In this document: in pieces, positions 17,223 through 24,734 of the stretch
How the letters are laid out: the number at the start of each line of letters is the position of its first letter
Position numbering within the stretch: the first letter of the stretch is position 1
Assembly: GCA_045565995.1 (NCBI GenBank)
Contig: JBJLEF010000008.1
Span: forward strand, 124,001 to 188,000
Reading direction: 5' to 3'
Source: UBA721 sp002705165
Lineage (GTDB): Bacteria; Planctomycetota; Planctomycetia; Pirellulales; Pirellulaceae
DNA length: 64,000 nucleotides
Notes under the pieces: generated by a model
The model's input: only the letters and a program-made list of their open reading frames with translations
Told to the model about the DNA's origin: nothing
Databases searched by the model: none
Made by a program: the position numbers and the translations under genes

Positions 17223-18623
17223 CTATACGAGAGCTCTCAGCATGCCAGTGGCCTTCTCCCAGGTCTCAACATATTCCCGTTCCGGATTTGATTGTGCCAC
17301 AATCCCTCCCCCAACGGGAAATTGCCACCACCCTTTCCCGGCTGTAATAGTACGGATGAGAATACTCAAATCCATCGCACCATCAAATCCGATATATCCC
17401 AGACTACCACAGTAGGGTCCTCGGGCCGTAGGTTCCAACTCCGCAATAATCTCCATCGCTCTTACTTTTGGAGCTCCGGTAATCGAGCCACCGGGGAACG
17501 CCTGACGGATCAAGTCGAACGGCGTTTTATCCTTCCGCAGCCGTCCCTCAACGACACTAACAAGGTGCTGCACAAACTGGTAAACCTCCAGTCGACAAAG
17601 TTCACTGACAAAGATGCTATCGGGTTCACACACAGATGACATATCATTACGTAGCAAATCCACGATCATAATATTTTCCGCTCGATCTTTTTCACTTTGC
17701 CTCAACTCTTCCGCAGCGTACAAATCCGCTTCCGGCACCAGAATTCGAGCTCGTGTTCCCTTAATAGGTCTCGCTTCAACAACCGAGTTCCGCACTTGCA
17801 AGAACCGTTCCGGCGAGGCACTGACAATTTCGAATTCATCCGTAGCGAAGTATCCGGCAAATGTCGCTGGATTACGGTGCCGCAGACGCATATACAAATC
17901 AACTGAATCGGTGGCAGCCGGGTGAAGTAGTCGATGGCTCAGATTTACCTGAAAAATATCGCCGGCATAAATATAATCAATGCATTTTTGCACAGCCTCT
18001 AGATACTGTTCTTTCGAAAAGTTGCTTGTCAAACTACCACGAATCTCAAATTGTTCAGCTAGCTGATCTCGAGTGAGCTGAACTTGTTCCGGCTTTGCGC
18101 ACCGCGGTGAAACCGGAGCAGACAAAATTTGCTGAAAAAAGGAGGCTCGCTCTAAGGCCCGATTCGCCCGGGCAAGCGGTTCCTTTTCTGGCAGTCCCTG
18201 TGAAATAAGCCAAGCACGTTGTTCGTAATGGTCAAAGGCCACAACAACATCATAAAAACCCACGGCCAAGGACGGCACTTCGAATTCATCCTGATTAGGT
18301 TCCGGAAGTGACTCGAGGCTATAACCCAGATCATAAGAAAACAGTCCGGCAGCGCCTCCCTGAAACGGGGGTAGCCCATCCAGCGTTTCAACCTGCTCGG
18401 CACCCACTAATTGCTGCCAAACAGCCTCCAACTCATCCAATTCATTCTGCTGACGAGATTTGGTTTCGATATACCTAAACGGATCAGCACAAACGAACGA
18501 GTATCGTCCCAGGTTCTCTAACCGCATGGCACTATCGAGGAACAGACAGTGTGGCAATGATGCCAACCGCAAAAATACGGCCTCCGCATCGGGCATCGGA
18601 ATCAATTCCTGAACAATTGCCAT
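17223..18623 (-). CDS. pabB: Aminodeoxychorismate synthase component I
   Basis: With PabA it converts chorismate and glutamine to 4-amino-4-deoxychorismate, the precursor of pABA. The protein has 466 residues. The chorismate-binding domain carries EARPIKGTRAR; the Lys in PIKGT distinguishes PabB from TrpE (PIAGT). Further signatures are ENIMIVDLLRNDMS, FPGGSITGAPKVRAMEII and the C-terminal VGGGIVAQSNPEREY. No aminodeoxychorismate lyase (pabC) is visible nearby. pABA feeds folate and, in this context, beta-RFAP synthase. It is the first gene of the pabB-pabA-DUF447 set, with a likely promoter in the upstream gap. Confidence 0.92.
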   Translation of the reverse strand: MAIVQELIPMPDAEAVFLRLASLPHCLFLDSAMRLENLGRYSFVCADPFRYIETKSRQQNELDELEAVWQQLVGAEQVETLDGLPPFQGGAAGLFSYDLGYSLESLPEPNQDEFEVPSLAVGFYDVVVAFDHYEQRAWLISQGLPEKEPLARANRALERASFFQQILSAPVSPRCAKPEQVQLTRDQLAEQFEIRGSLTSNFSKEQYLEAVQKCIDYIYAGDIFQVNLSHRLLHPAATDSVDLYMRLRHRNPATFAGYFATDEFEIVSASPERFLQVRNSVVEARPIKGTRARILVPEADLYAAEELRQSEKDRAENIMIVDLLRNDMSSVCEPDSIFVSELCRLEVYQFVQHLVSVVEGRLRKDKTPFDLIRQAFPGGSITGAPKVRAMEIIAELEPTARGPYCGSLGYIGFDGAMDLSILIRTITAGKGWWQFPVGGGIVAQSNPEREYVETWEKATGMLRALV

Positions 18624-18686
18624 CTCTTTTAATTCTTGTCATTAGATAGAGAGTTAGTAAGGACTGACCTTAAATATAGGTTGCCT

Positions 18687-18727
18687 GTTATATTAAATTA
18701 AGTGCAAACACGACGTGTCATGTGACA
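18687..18727 (-). promoter_or_regulatory. Possible pabB promoter and inverted repeat in the divergent gap
   Basis: On the minus strand TATAAC (18692-18687) is a good -10 about 65 bp before pabB, but no clear -35 sits at the right spacing. Slightly upstream, TGTCA-TG-TGACA (18716-18727) is a 12-bp inverted repeat lying between pabB and the small gene on the other strand. It could be an operator serving one or both directions. Both elements are short and could occur by chance. Confidence 0.25.
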
Positions 18728-18761
18728 ATTCACACCTACTCAATATTCCCCACCTGAAATC

Positions 18762-18923
18762 ATGACCCCAGCCGAACGTGAAAATATTGTTGCCTTCCTG
18801 ATAGAACAAGGAGTTCTATCTAAGGAGGTTCAACACGAACTCCTACCAAATGACGAACTCTTGCGTCTTATGAATCCTGACACCATGTGTGGCGGAAACG
18901 GCTGCGAATCCGAAATTTGCTAA
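18762..18923 (+). CDS. Small 53-residue protein with C-x4-C-x4-C tail
   Basis: An ATG at 18762 opens a 53-codon frame starting MTPAERENIVAFLIEQGVL and ending MCGGNGCESEIC. The first 40 residues are amphipathic and helical, with many Glu and Leu. The three Cys at positions 43, 48 and 53 form a regular C-x4-C-x4-C, and the last one is the C-terminal residue. There is no export signal. The composition looks like real coding sequence and not an intergenic accident. It ends 92 bp before the PQQ-propeller gene. I do not recognise a family. A metal-binding tail, a redox peptide or a modified-peptide precursor are possible, but no modifying enzyme is adjacent. Confidence 0.5.
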   Translation: MTPAERENIVAFLIEQGVLSKEVQHELLPNDELLRLMNPDTMCGGNGCESEIC

Positions 18924-19015
18924 CAAAGGACGGGAACGAATTCGAATATGAGGATCGAATTCACTATAATAACAGACTAATTCAATCATTTTGGTTTCTT
19001 AGTGAGTCCAACGAC

Positions 19016-20311
19016 ATGCGCCGTACTTTTTTATACCTAGCAATCGCATCGCTATTCAGTACACCACTTTTTGCTGTTGAGGGCACGCCTTCGCCTGCTG
19101 CAAAGAAAGAAGCCACGAAAGGTAACTGGACAGGCTGGCGCGGACCAGCCCGGGACGGATTATCCGCGGAGTCCGGACTACAAGCAGAATGGGCTGACAG
19201 TGGTCCAAAACTGGCCTGGAAAGTGAAAGGACTGGGAAGCGGATTTTCCAGCGTCGCCGTGGCGAATGGAAAAATCTACACCATGGGTAAAAAAGACGGA
19301 ACGACCAAAATGATCGCCCTCAGCACCCAAAATGGCGCAGTTTTATGGGAAGCGGATATGGGAGCGGGCGCCAACCCGAACTGCACGCCAACAGTGGATC
19401 ACGACCGCATTTACGGACTGACTCATTCGGGCGAACTGATCTGTATCAACGCAACCAATGGAAGTGTTGTTTGGCAACGCAACTTCCCTTCCGACTTCAA
19501 GGGGCGCATGGAATCAGGTTGGGGCTACTCGGAATCACCTGTCATCGACGGCGACAAATTAATTTGCACACCAGGTGGCAATTCTGCGGTAATGGTGGCA
19601 CTCAATAAGACCTCAGGAGAACTACTCTGGTCTGCCGAAATGCCGGCGTCGATCGGGGACCGTGGACAAGACGGAGCTGGGTACTCATCGATCGTGATCA
19701 GCGAAATCGCCGGGCGGAAACAGTATGTTCAGCTAACCGGTCGGGGGGTGATCGGTGTTGATGCTGAAGCAGGGAACTTGCTCTGGTTTTACAACCGTAT
19801 CGCCAACAGCACTGCAAACATTCCAACTCCGATTGTCAAAGGCGATTATATTTTTTGCAGCACAGGATATGGAACAGGAGCCGCGCTTATTCAGATCCAC
19901 GATCAAAATGGAAGTTACAAAGTAGAAGAGAAGTACTTTCTCGAAGCGAAAACACTCCAAAACCATCATGGTGGAATGATCCTCGTTGGTGACTATATCT
20001 ATTGTGGACATGGTCACAATCAGGGATTTCCAGTTTGTCTGAATATGATGACAGGAGAGTATGCCTGGGGACCTGAGCGTGGAGCCGGAACAGGTAGCGC
20101 TGCGATTCTCTATGCAGACGGTCACCTTTACTTCCGCTATCAAAGCGGCGACATGGCACTGATTGAAGCTACACCGCTTGGATACCGGTTAAAAGGTAAA
20201 TTCCGAACCGACGAAGTAAACGGTCAAAGTTGGCCCCACCCGGTCATCGCAGGAAAGAAACTCTATCTGCGTGATCAGGGAACGCTAATGGTTTACGATA
20301 TCGCGAAATAA
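19016..20311 (+). CDS. Exported PQQ-like beta-propeller repeat protein
   Basis: The 431-residue product starts MRRTFLYLAIASLFSTPLFA, a standard Sec signal peptide with cleavage expected after FAVEG or nearby. The longer frame from 18887 adds 43 residues before this signal and overlaps the small upstream gene, so I chose 19016. The mature protein opens with the planctomycete-typical WTGWRGPARDGLSAE. Repeated blades follow (GKIYTMGKKDGT, GAVLWEADMGAG, DKLICTPGGNSAVMVALNKTSGELLW). This BamB-like/PQQ-like fold is abundant in planctomycetes and does not itself prove PQQ binding or enzyme activity. It is first in a plus-strand run with the oxidoreductase and FAH genes. Confidence 0.85.
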   Translation: MRRTFLYLAIASLFSTPLFAVEGTPSPAAKKEATKGNWTGWRGPARDGLSAESGLQAEWADSGPKLAWKVKGLGSGFSSVAVANGKIYTMGKKDGTTKMIALSTQNGAVLWEADMGAGANPNCTPTVDHDRIYGLTHSGELICINATNGSVVWQRNFPSDFKGRMESGWGYSESPVIDGDKLICTPGGNSAVMVALNKTSGELLWSAEMPASIGDRGQDGAGYSSIVISEIAGRKQYVQLTGRGVIGVDAEAGNLLWFYNRIANSTANIPTPIVKGDYIFCSTGYGTGAALIQIHDQNGSYKVEEKYFLEAKTLQNHHGGMILVGDYIYCGHGHNQGFPVCLNMMTGEYAWGPERGAGTGSAAILYADGHLYFRYQSGDMALIEATPLGYRLKGKFRTDEVNGQSWPHPVIAGKKLYLRDQGTLMVYDIAK

Positions 20312-20338
20312 CCTCAGTGCAGAAACAAGACGTCCCCC

Positions 20339-21391
20339 ATGACATCTCCCCTCAAAATCGCATTTGTTGGTGTCGACAACCCGCATGGAGCTGGTTGGCG
20401 AGATTTACTCGCCCACATTGAGTCTGAAGCTCGGCTTTCGGCAGTCGTACCACACTTCGATGGCAGCATTGCAAGCCTTGAGGAGAAATATTCGGATTTA
20501 CCTCGCTATAACACTGTCGGCGAACTGATAGCTCACGAGCAATTCGATGCAGCCATCGTTGCCGTTAGCAATCGCCATTCTGCCGATGTCATAGAAGAAC
20601 TGGCTGCCGCTGGAAAACACATCCTGGCAGAGAAGCCGGTGGCCGGACGTACGGAAGATGCCGAACGGATCAAGAAGGCTGTAGACTCAGCCGGCGTGGC
20701 ATTCCAAACAGGTTACATGTGGAGGTATGACGACTGCGTCAACCGCTTGAAACGCATGATCGCGGAAGAACGATTCGGGAAGCTCATCAGTTTGGAGGCG
20801 GTTTATGCCACAAGCGATGTGAATCGACGAGGTCCGGCCCATTATCTATTCGACGTCAATGAAAGCTATGCCGGTTTCTTTAGCTGGCTGGCATGCCACC
20901 ACATCGATCTCTTACAGTACATTTCCGGGCAGACCGTGAAGTCTGTAACCAGCCGGGTTGGCAACTTTTCCGATACCAAAGTCGAGGTTGAGGACGGCGG
21001 CACCGCCATTCTCGATCTCGCTTCGGGAGCCATCGCCACCTTGATAGGCGGCTACTGGATTCCTCGCTGGTCTGGTGAAGTTCATTGGACTATCCGCGGC
21101 AGTAAACGCTGGGTCCACTGGGATCCGAGTAAGCCAGACACGAGCGGCTCTTTAGAAATCCACGGGCCCCAACCACAATGGTATGCCATGGAAGAGACGT
21201 ATGATGCACCGATCGATACGACGCCAGGTTACGGAGGCGGTCCCGGCGTTGCGTTATTAGAGGATTGGCTCGCCATGATCCGGGGCAATATTGCTGCCTG
21301 CCGGAATACAACAGACACAATGTTAGCCACCGTCAAAGTGGTGGACACCATAATCCGGGCGTCTAACGAAGGCCGCCGCATCGATTTATAA
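20339..21391 (+). CDS. Gfo/Idh/MocA family oxidoreductase
   Basis: The 350-residue NAD(P)-dependent sugar or inositol dehydrogenase-like enzyme has an N-terminal Rossmann domain (KIAFVGVDNPHGAGW) and the family motif AEKPVAGR near residue 100. The C-terminal alpha/beta domain holds SWLACHHIDLLQY, whose His corresponds to the usual catalytic position. There is no signal peptide, so it acts in the cytoplasm. It lies 27 bp after the propeller gene and 30 bp before the FAH-family gene, suggesting that it oxidises a sugar whose acid product is processed by the following enzymes. The substrate cannot be read from sequence. Confidence 0.9.
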   Translation: MTSPLKIAFVGVDNPHGAGWRDLLAHIESEARLSAVVPHFDGSIASLEEKYSDLPRYNTVGELIAHEQFDAAIVAVSNRHSADVIEELAAAGKHILAEKPVAGRTEDAERIKKAVDSAGVAFQTGYMWRYDDCVNRLKRMIAEERFGKLISLEAVYATSDVNRRGPAHYLFDVNESYAGFFSWLACHHIDLLQYISGQTVKSVTSRVGNFSDTKVEVEDGGTAILDLASGAIATLIGGYWIPRWSGEVHWTIRGSKRWVHWDPSKPDTSGSLEIHGPQPQWYAMEETYDAPIDTTPGYGGGPGVALLEDWLAMIRGNIAACRNTTDTMLATVKVVDTIIRASNEGRRIDL

Positions 21392-21421
21392 CCCCAAAAC
21401 TTCCCGCTAGGAGTGTAACGC

Positions 21422-22378
21422 GTGAGAATCAGCCGATTTGAACAAGACGAACGAATAAAATACGGTTTTTATTTTGACAACTATCTCGTGGAAGTGGGGG
21501 CTGCAGCCCACGCCTATAGTCAGGCAACGGGTGAAATTGCCGATCTGTCTCAGGTGTCATGCCTTCTGGAACTCCTTCCGCCTTGTGGCACACTTGCCGC
21601 TGAAGCAGAAAACGTGGCAGCATGGTTAACCGCAAACGAAGCATCCGCTGATTTAAAAATATTTGTCGACACCATTCGACTATTGGTCCCCATTGCCCGA
21701 CCTAATAAGCTATTCCTTCTGGCCGGAAACTATTCTGCACACGTACAAGAAGGTGGAGAGCCGGGAATCGAACGTGCTGAGACTTTCCCCTATGTCTTCA
21801 TGAAACCACCCTCCACAACACTTACTAATCCCGGACAGCCGATAGAGATTCCCAAGGTCAATCCAAACGAGATCGACTGGGAATTGGAACTTGCCATTGT
21901 CATAGGCAAGCAAGGCAAACACATCACGGAAGCCGACGCTTTGGACTATGTTGCCGGGTACACCGTAGTTAATGACATCTCTGATCGAGCTTTTCATCCG
22001 TTTCCAAATCGCAAGGAAAGAAGCCGTGATGCCTTCTTTGATTGGATGCACGGAAAATGGCATGACAGTTTCTGTCCCTGTGGCCCCTGCATTGCCACGC
22101 CAGTCACCATCCCTAACCCACAGGCACTAGAACTCAAACTATCTCTTAATGACGAACTACGTCAGGACAGCACGACAGCGTTACAGGTATTCCCAGTGGC
22201 TGCCGTCATTGAATTCATTTCACAAAGTATCACGCTTGAGCCTGGCGATATCATCTCAACAGGAACTCCGGATGGTGTGGGGAAAACGACGGGCACATTC
22301 ATCAAAGCAGGGGATACGCTGCATGCTCATATTAGCAGCATCGGAACACTTACCTCGCCCGTCATTAACGAAGCATAA
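21422..22378 (+). CDS. Fumarylacetoacetate hydrolase family protein
   Basis: The 318-residue protein begins at GTG 21422, preceded by a good ribosome-binding site AGGAG 8 bp upstream. It has the FAH fold: PNKLFLLAGNYSAHVQEGG, then the metal-binding E-x-E in DWELELAIVIGKQG, the Asp in YTVVNDISDR, and the C-terminal GDIISTGTPDGVGKTTG. Family members hydrolyse or hydrate 2,4-dioxo or 2-oxo-acid compounds, for example 2,4-diketo-3-deoxy-L-fuconate or acylpyruvates. With the upstream oxidoreductase and the downstream enolase-superfamily protein it fits a sugar-acid degradation route. The exact substrate is unknown. Confidence 0.88.
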   Translation: MRISRFEQDERIKYGFYFDNYLVEVGAAAHAYSQATGEIADLSQVSCLLELLPPCGTLAAEAENVAAWLTANEASADLKIFVDTIRLLVPIARPNKLFLLAGNYSAHVQEGGEPGIERAETFPYVFMKPPSTTLTNPGQPIEIPKVNPNEIDWELELAIVIGKQGKHITEADALDYVAGYTVVNDISDRAFHPFPNRKERSRDAFFDWMHGKWHDSFCPCGPCIATPVTIPNPQALELKLSLNDELRQDSTTALQVFPVAAVIEFISQSITLEPGDIISTGTPDGVGKTTGTFIKAGDTLHAHISSIGTLTSPVINEA

Positions 22379-22423
22379 CCCCCTCTTCAGCACAAAACCT
22401 AACCTTTTTCACGAGTATCTATC

Positions 22424-23800
22424 ATGCAACGTCGACGATTTATGCAAACCGGTTTCGCTGGCTTAGCAGCAACCGCACTTCCTGAGGTTTACGATCAATA
22501 CAGTTATGCCAGCCGCATTGGCAAACGCCCGAGTGAACTGCGTATTGTGGAAATCAAACGTCAAACCGTAAAACTCCCGTTCCGCCCTGCTCCTCAACGA
22601 GCCATGGATCGCGAGATTCCTCACTGGCGTTATTGCGAAATCGTTACCGTGGAATTGTCAGGCGGCGTCGTTGGTATTGGTGAAGGCTTACTGTACTACA
22701 GTTGGGGAGTGACCTCAGAGGAAGCCATCCAAAGTGCAATCGGAAGCAACGCGGCGGATTTGATGTGGAACGATGATCTTGGTGCCGGTTTACAAATGGC
22801 ATTATTCGATGCTGTCGGCAAGGCCGGCGACGTACCGGCTTATCGTCTATTAGGAAATCAAGTTTACGACACCACCCCTTTAAGCTGGTGGAACATCGAC
22901 ATGCCCACCAAGGATATGCTGAGTGAATGTCAGGAAGCGCTCCGGCTAGGCTACAAAGCCTATAAGACGAAAGGACGCCCCTGGTTCGACCTCTGGGATC
23001 AGACCGCAACGTGTGCCCAGGCTATGCCTGCTGATTTTAAGATCGACATGGACTTTAACGAAACGCTGTTAACCGCTGAGCAGGGCATTCCCATTCTTAA
23101 ATGGATGGATCAATTCCCCCAAGTGGATATTTACGAATCCCCAATTCCTCAACGAGATATCCAAGGAAACGCTGCAATTACAAAAGCAGTACGAGCTGGC
23201 GTTTCCCTACACTACGGAACCCCGTCACCTAAAGACGTTGTTAAATATGATGTCTGCGATGGCTTCGTGATTGGCGGAGGGGCAACACGTCTCATGCGTC
23301 AGTCTCATGTTGCCGAAACGATGGATATGCGTTTCTGGCTGCAGCTTGTGGGAGCCGGATTAACAGCAGCTTTCAGCTTACACTTTGGGGCCGTTTGCTC
23401 GGCGGCAACGTGGCCTGCTGTTAACTGCCATCAACTATATGTTCATGACATGCTTAAAGAGCCCATTCGAGTACGGGAAGGCTTTGCTGCCATTCCCGAT
23501 AAGCCTGGACTAGGCGTTGAGTTGGACTGGAGTATTGTGAATCGCTATGCGGTTGACAGACCGACTGAACGTCCCGACCCTGCTCGTATGATTGAAACAA
23601 CATATGCTGACGGTCGTCGTATGTATACGGCCAATAACGGCACCGTGAATTTCATGCTGAACCCCGCTCGCTCGCCGGGCAACATGCCGTACTTCGAAAA
23701 GGGAGTTGATAGCAAGCTTCTACCTAATGACGGTAGTGGCCGCTGGAAGGAACTTTACGAACGCAGTCGCAAAGAAGGGCCGGTTGTGATTAAACCGTAA
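22424..23800 (+). CDS. Exported enolase-superfamily (MR/MLE) protein
   Basis: The 458-residue protein has a Tat-type leader (RRRFMQTGFAGLAATALP) and a mandelate racemase/muconate lactonizing enzyme barrel. Lys residues of the K-x-K position appear in YKAYKTKGRPW. Metal ligands are the Asp of KIDMDFNET and the Glu of DIYESPIPQRD. At the third ligand position, normally GE or AD, the sequence reads VSLHYGTPSP, so this acid seems replaced. The usual GG pair is present in FVIGGGATRL. The C-terminus is extended by about 60 residues (NNGTVNFMLNPARSPG). Export is unusual for this superfamily but recurs in planctomycetes. A dehydratase or epimerase role on a sugar acid is possible, or it may have lost activity. 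Confidence 0.82.
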   Translation: MQRRRFMQTGFAGLAATALPEVYDQYSYASRIGKRPSELRIVEIKRQTVKLPFRPAPQRAMDREIPHWRYCEIVTVELSGGVVGIGEGLLYYSWGVTSEEAIQSAIGSNAADLMWNDDLGAGLQMALFDAVGKAGDVPAYRLLGNQVYDTTPLSWWNIDMPTKDMLSECQEALRLGYKAYKTKGRPWFDLWDQTATCAQAMPADFKIDMDFNETLLTAEQGIPILKWMDQFPQVDIYESPIPQRDIQGNAAITKAVRAGVSLHYGTPSPKDVVKYDVCDGFVIGGGATRLMRQSHVAETMDMRFWLQLVGAGLTAAFSLHFGAVCSAATWPAVNCHQLYVHDMLKEPIRVREGFAAIPDKPGLGVELDWSIVNRYAVDRPTERPDPARMIETTYADGRRMYTANNGTVNFMLNPARSPGNMPYFEKGVDSKLLPNDGSGRWKELYERSRKEGPVVIKP

Positions 23801-23827
23801 TCACACAAAAAGTTCTAATTGCCAGCG

Positions 23828-24685
23828 TTACGATTCGCCCAGATCACGTTGATCGGTAATACGGCTGTACCATTCAGGATGGCGATCGTCGAACCGATGG
23901 ATCTCATGCTCGTCCGGCACCCGGACGATGTGCTTATTCCGAGTGTCCTCAGGAACGACGGTGCCATATAAAATCTCGTATTCTTTATGGTTCGCGAAGT
24001 GCTGATCGTCTCCATTGGGAGAGATGATCTTGCTGCCACCGATAAATTGAAATCCCCGTTCCATTCCTACTCGGTTTACAGCCGCATAGAAAATCTTATT
24101 TTCCACTGCACGAGTGTTCACGATGTACTTTGGAAAAGTCTCGGCTCCAGGTGGCCAGTTTGTTGGCAACACTACCAGATCAGCGCCATCCAAAGCCATA
24201 ATCCGGGACGATTCGGGGAAACTACCGTCGTAACAGATATTCATCCCCACTTTAATCTTACCAATATCGTAAACTTCAAATGGTCGGTTACCGGGAGTCG
24301 TAAAACGGTCAATCCCGAGAAACGGCAGGTGAATCTTTCGGTAGCTACCAATCACTCCACTCGGACCAACCAGTACGCAAACATTAAACAGCTGCTCCCC
24401 TTCTTTCTCTAACGTACCATACACTACATAGCTATTTGTTTCAGCACAAACTTGCTGAAAGAACCCGCTGCTCTTACCGGGAATCGACTCTCCCCACGGC
24501 ATCGCCTCTGCCAGACTACTAAAGCAGTAGCCCGTCACCGCACACTCCGGAAACACCGTTAATTCAGCGCCATTTGCTGTTGTTTCCCGCATAGCCTTTT
24601 CCATGTTGGCCAGGTTCAACTCGGGTTCCATTATTTTGATGTCCATTTGAACACCAGCTATTTTCATCCTGCTCGCTTCACTCAT
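23828..24685 (-). CDS. Carbon-nitrogen hydrolase (nitrilase superfamily)
   Basis: The 285-residue cytoplasmic protein has the complete Glu-Lys-Cys catalytic set: Glu47 (TVFPECAVTGY), Lys117 (SYRKIHLPFLG) and Cys151 (GMNICYDGSFPE). The family hydrolyses amides or carbamoyl groups. This member resembles the N-carbamoyl-D-amino-acid/beta-ureidopropionase branches, but a specific substrate cannot be assigned. It lies 50 bp downstream of the amidase gene on the same strand, so both probably belong to one transcript and to one amide-degrading route. An internal ATG at 24667 (MKIAGVQMD) is an alternative start. Confidence 0.88.
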   Translation of the reverse strand: MSEASRMKIAGVQMDIKIMEPELNLANMEKAMRETTANGAELTVFPECAVTGYCFSSLAEAMPWGESIPGKSSGFFQQVCAETNSYVVYGTLEKEGEQLFNVCVLVGPSGVIGSYRKIHLPFLGIDRFTTPGNRPFEVYDIGKIKVGMNICYDGSFPESSRIMALDGADLVVLPTNWPPGAETFPKYIVNTRAVENKIFYAAVNRVGMERGFQFIGGSKIISPNGDDQHFANHKEYEILYGTVVPEDTRNKHIVRVPDEHEIHRFDDRHPEWYSRITDQRDLGES

Positions 24686-24734
24686 TTTTTGTCCACTCTA
24701 CAGCTACTAAACTATCTTTGCCTGAGTCTTTTCT

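Noticed and set aside
18887..19015. N-terminal extension of the PQQ-propeller gene
   Set aside because: A proper signal peptide starts at 19016, and the extension overlaps the Cys-tailed small gene.
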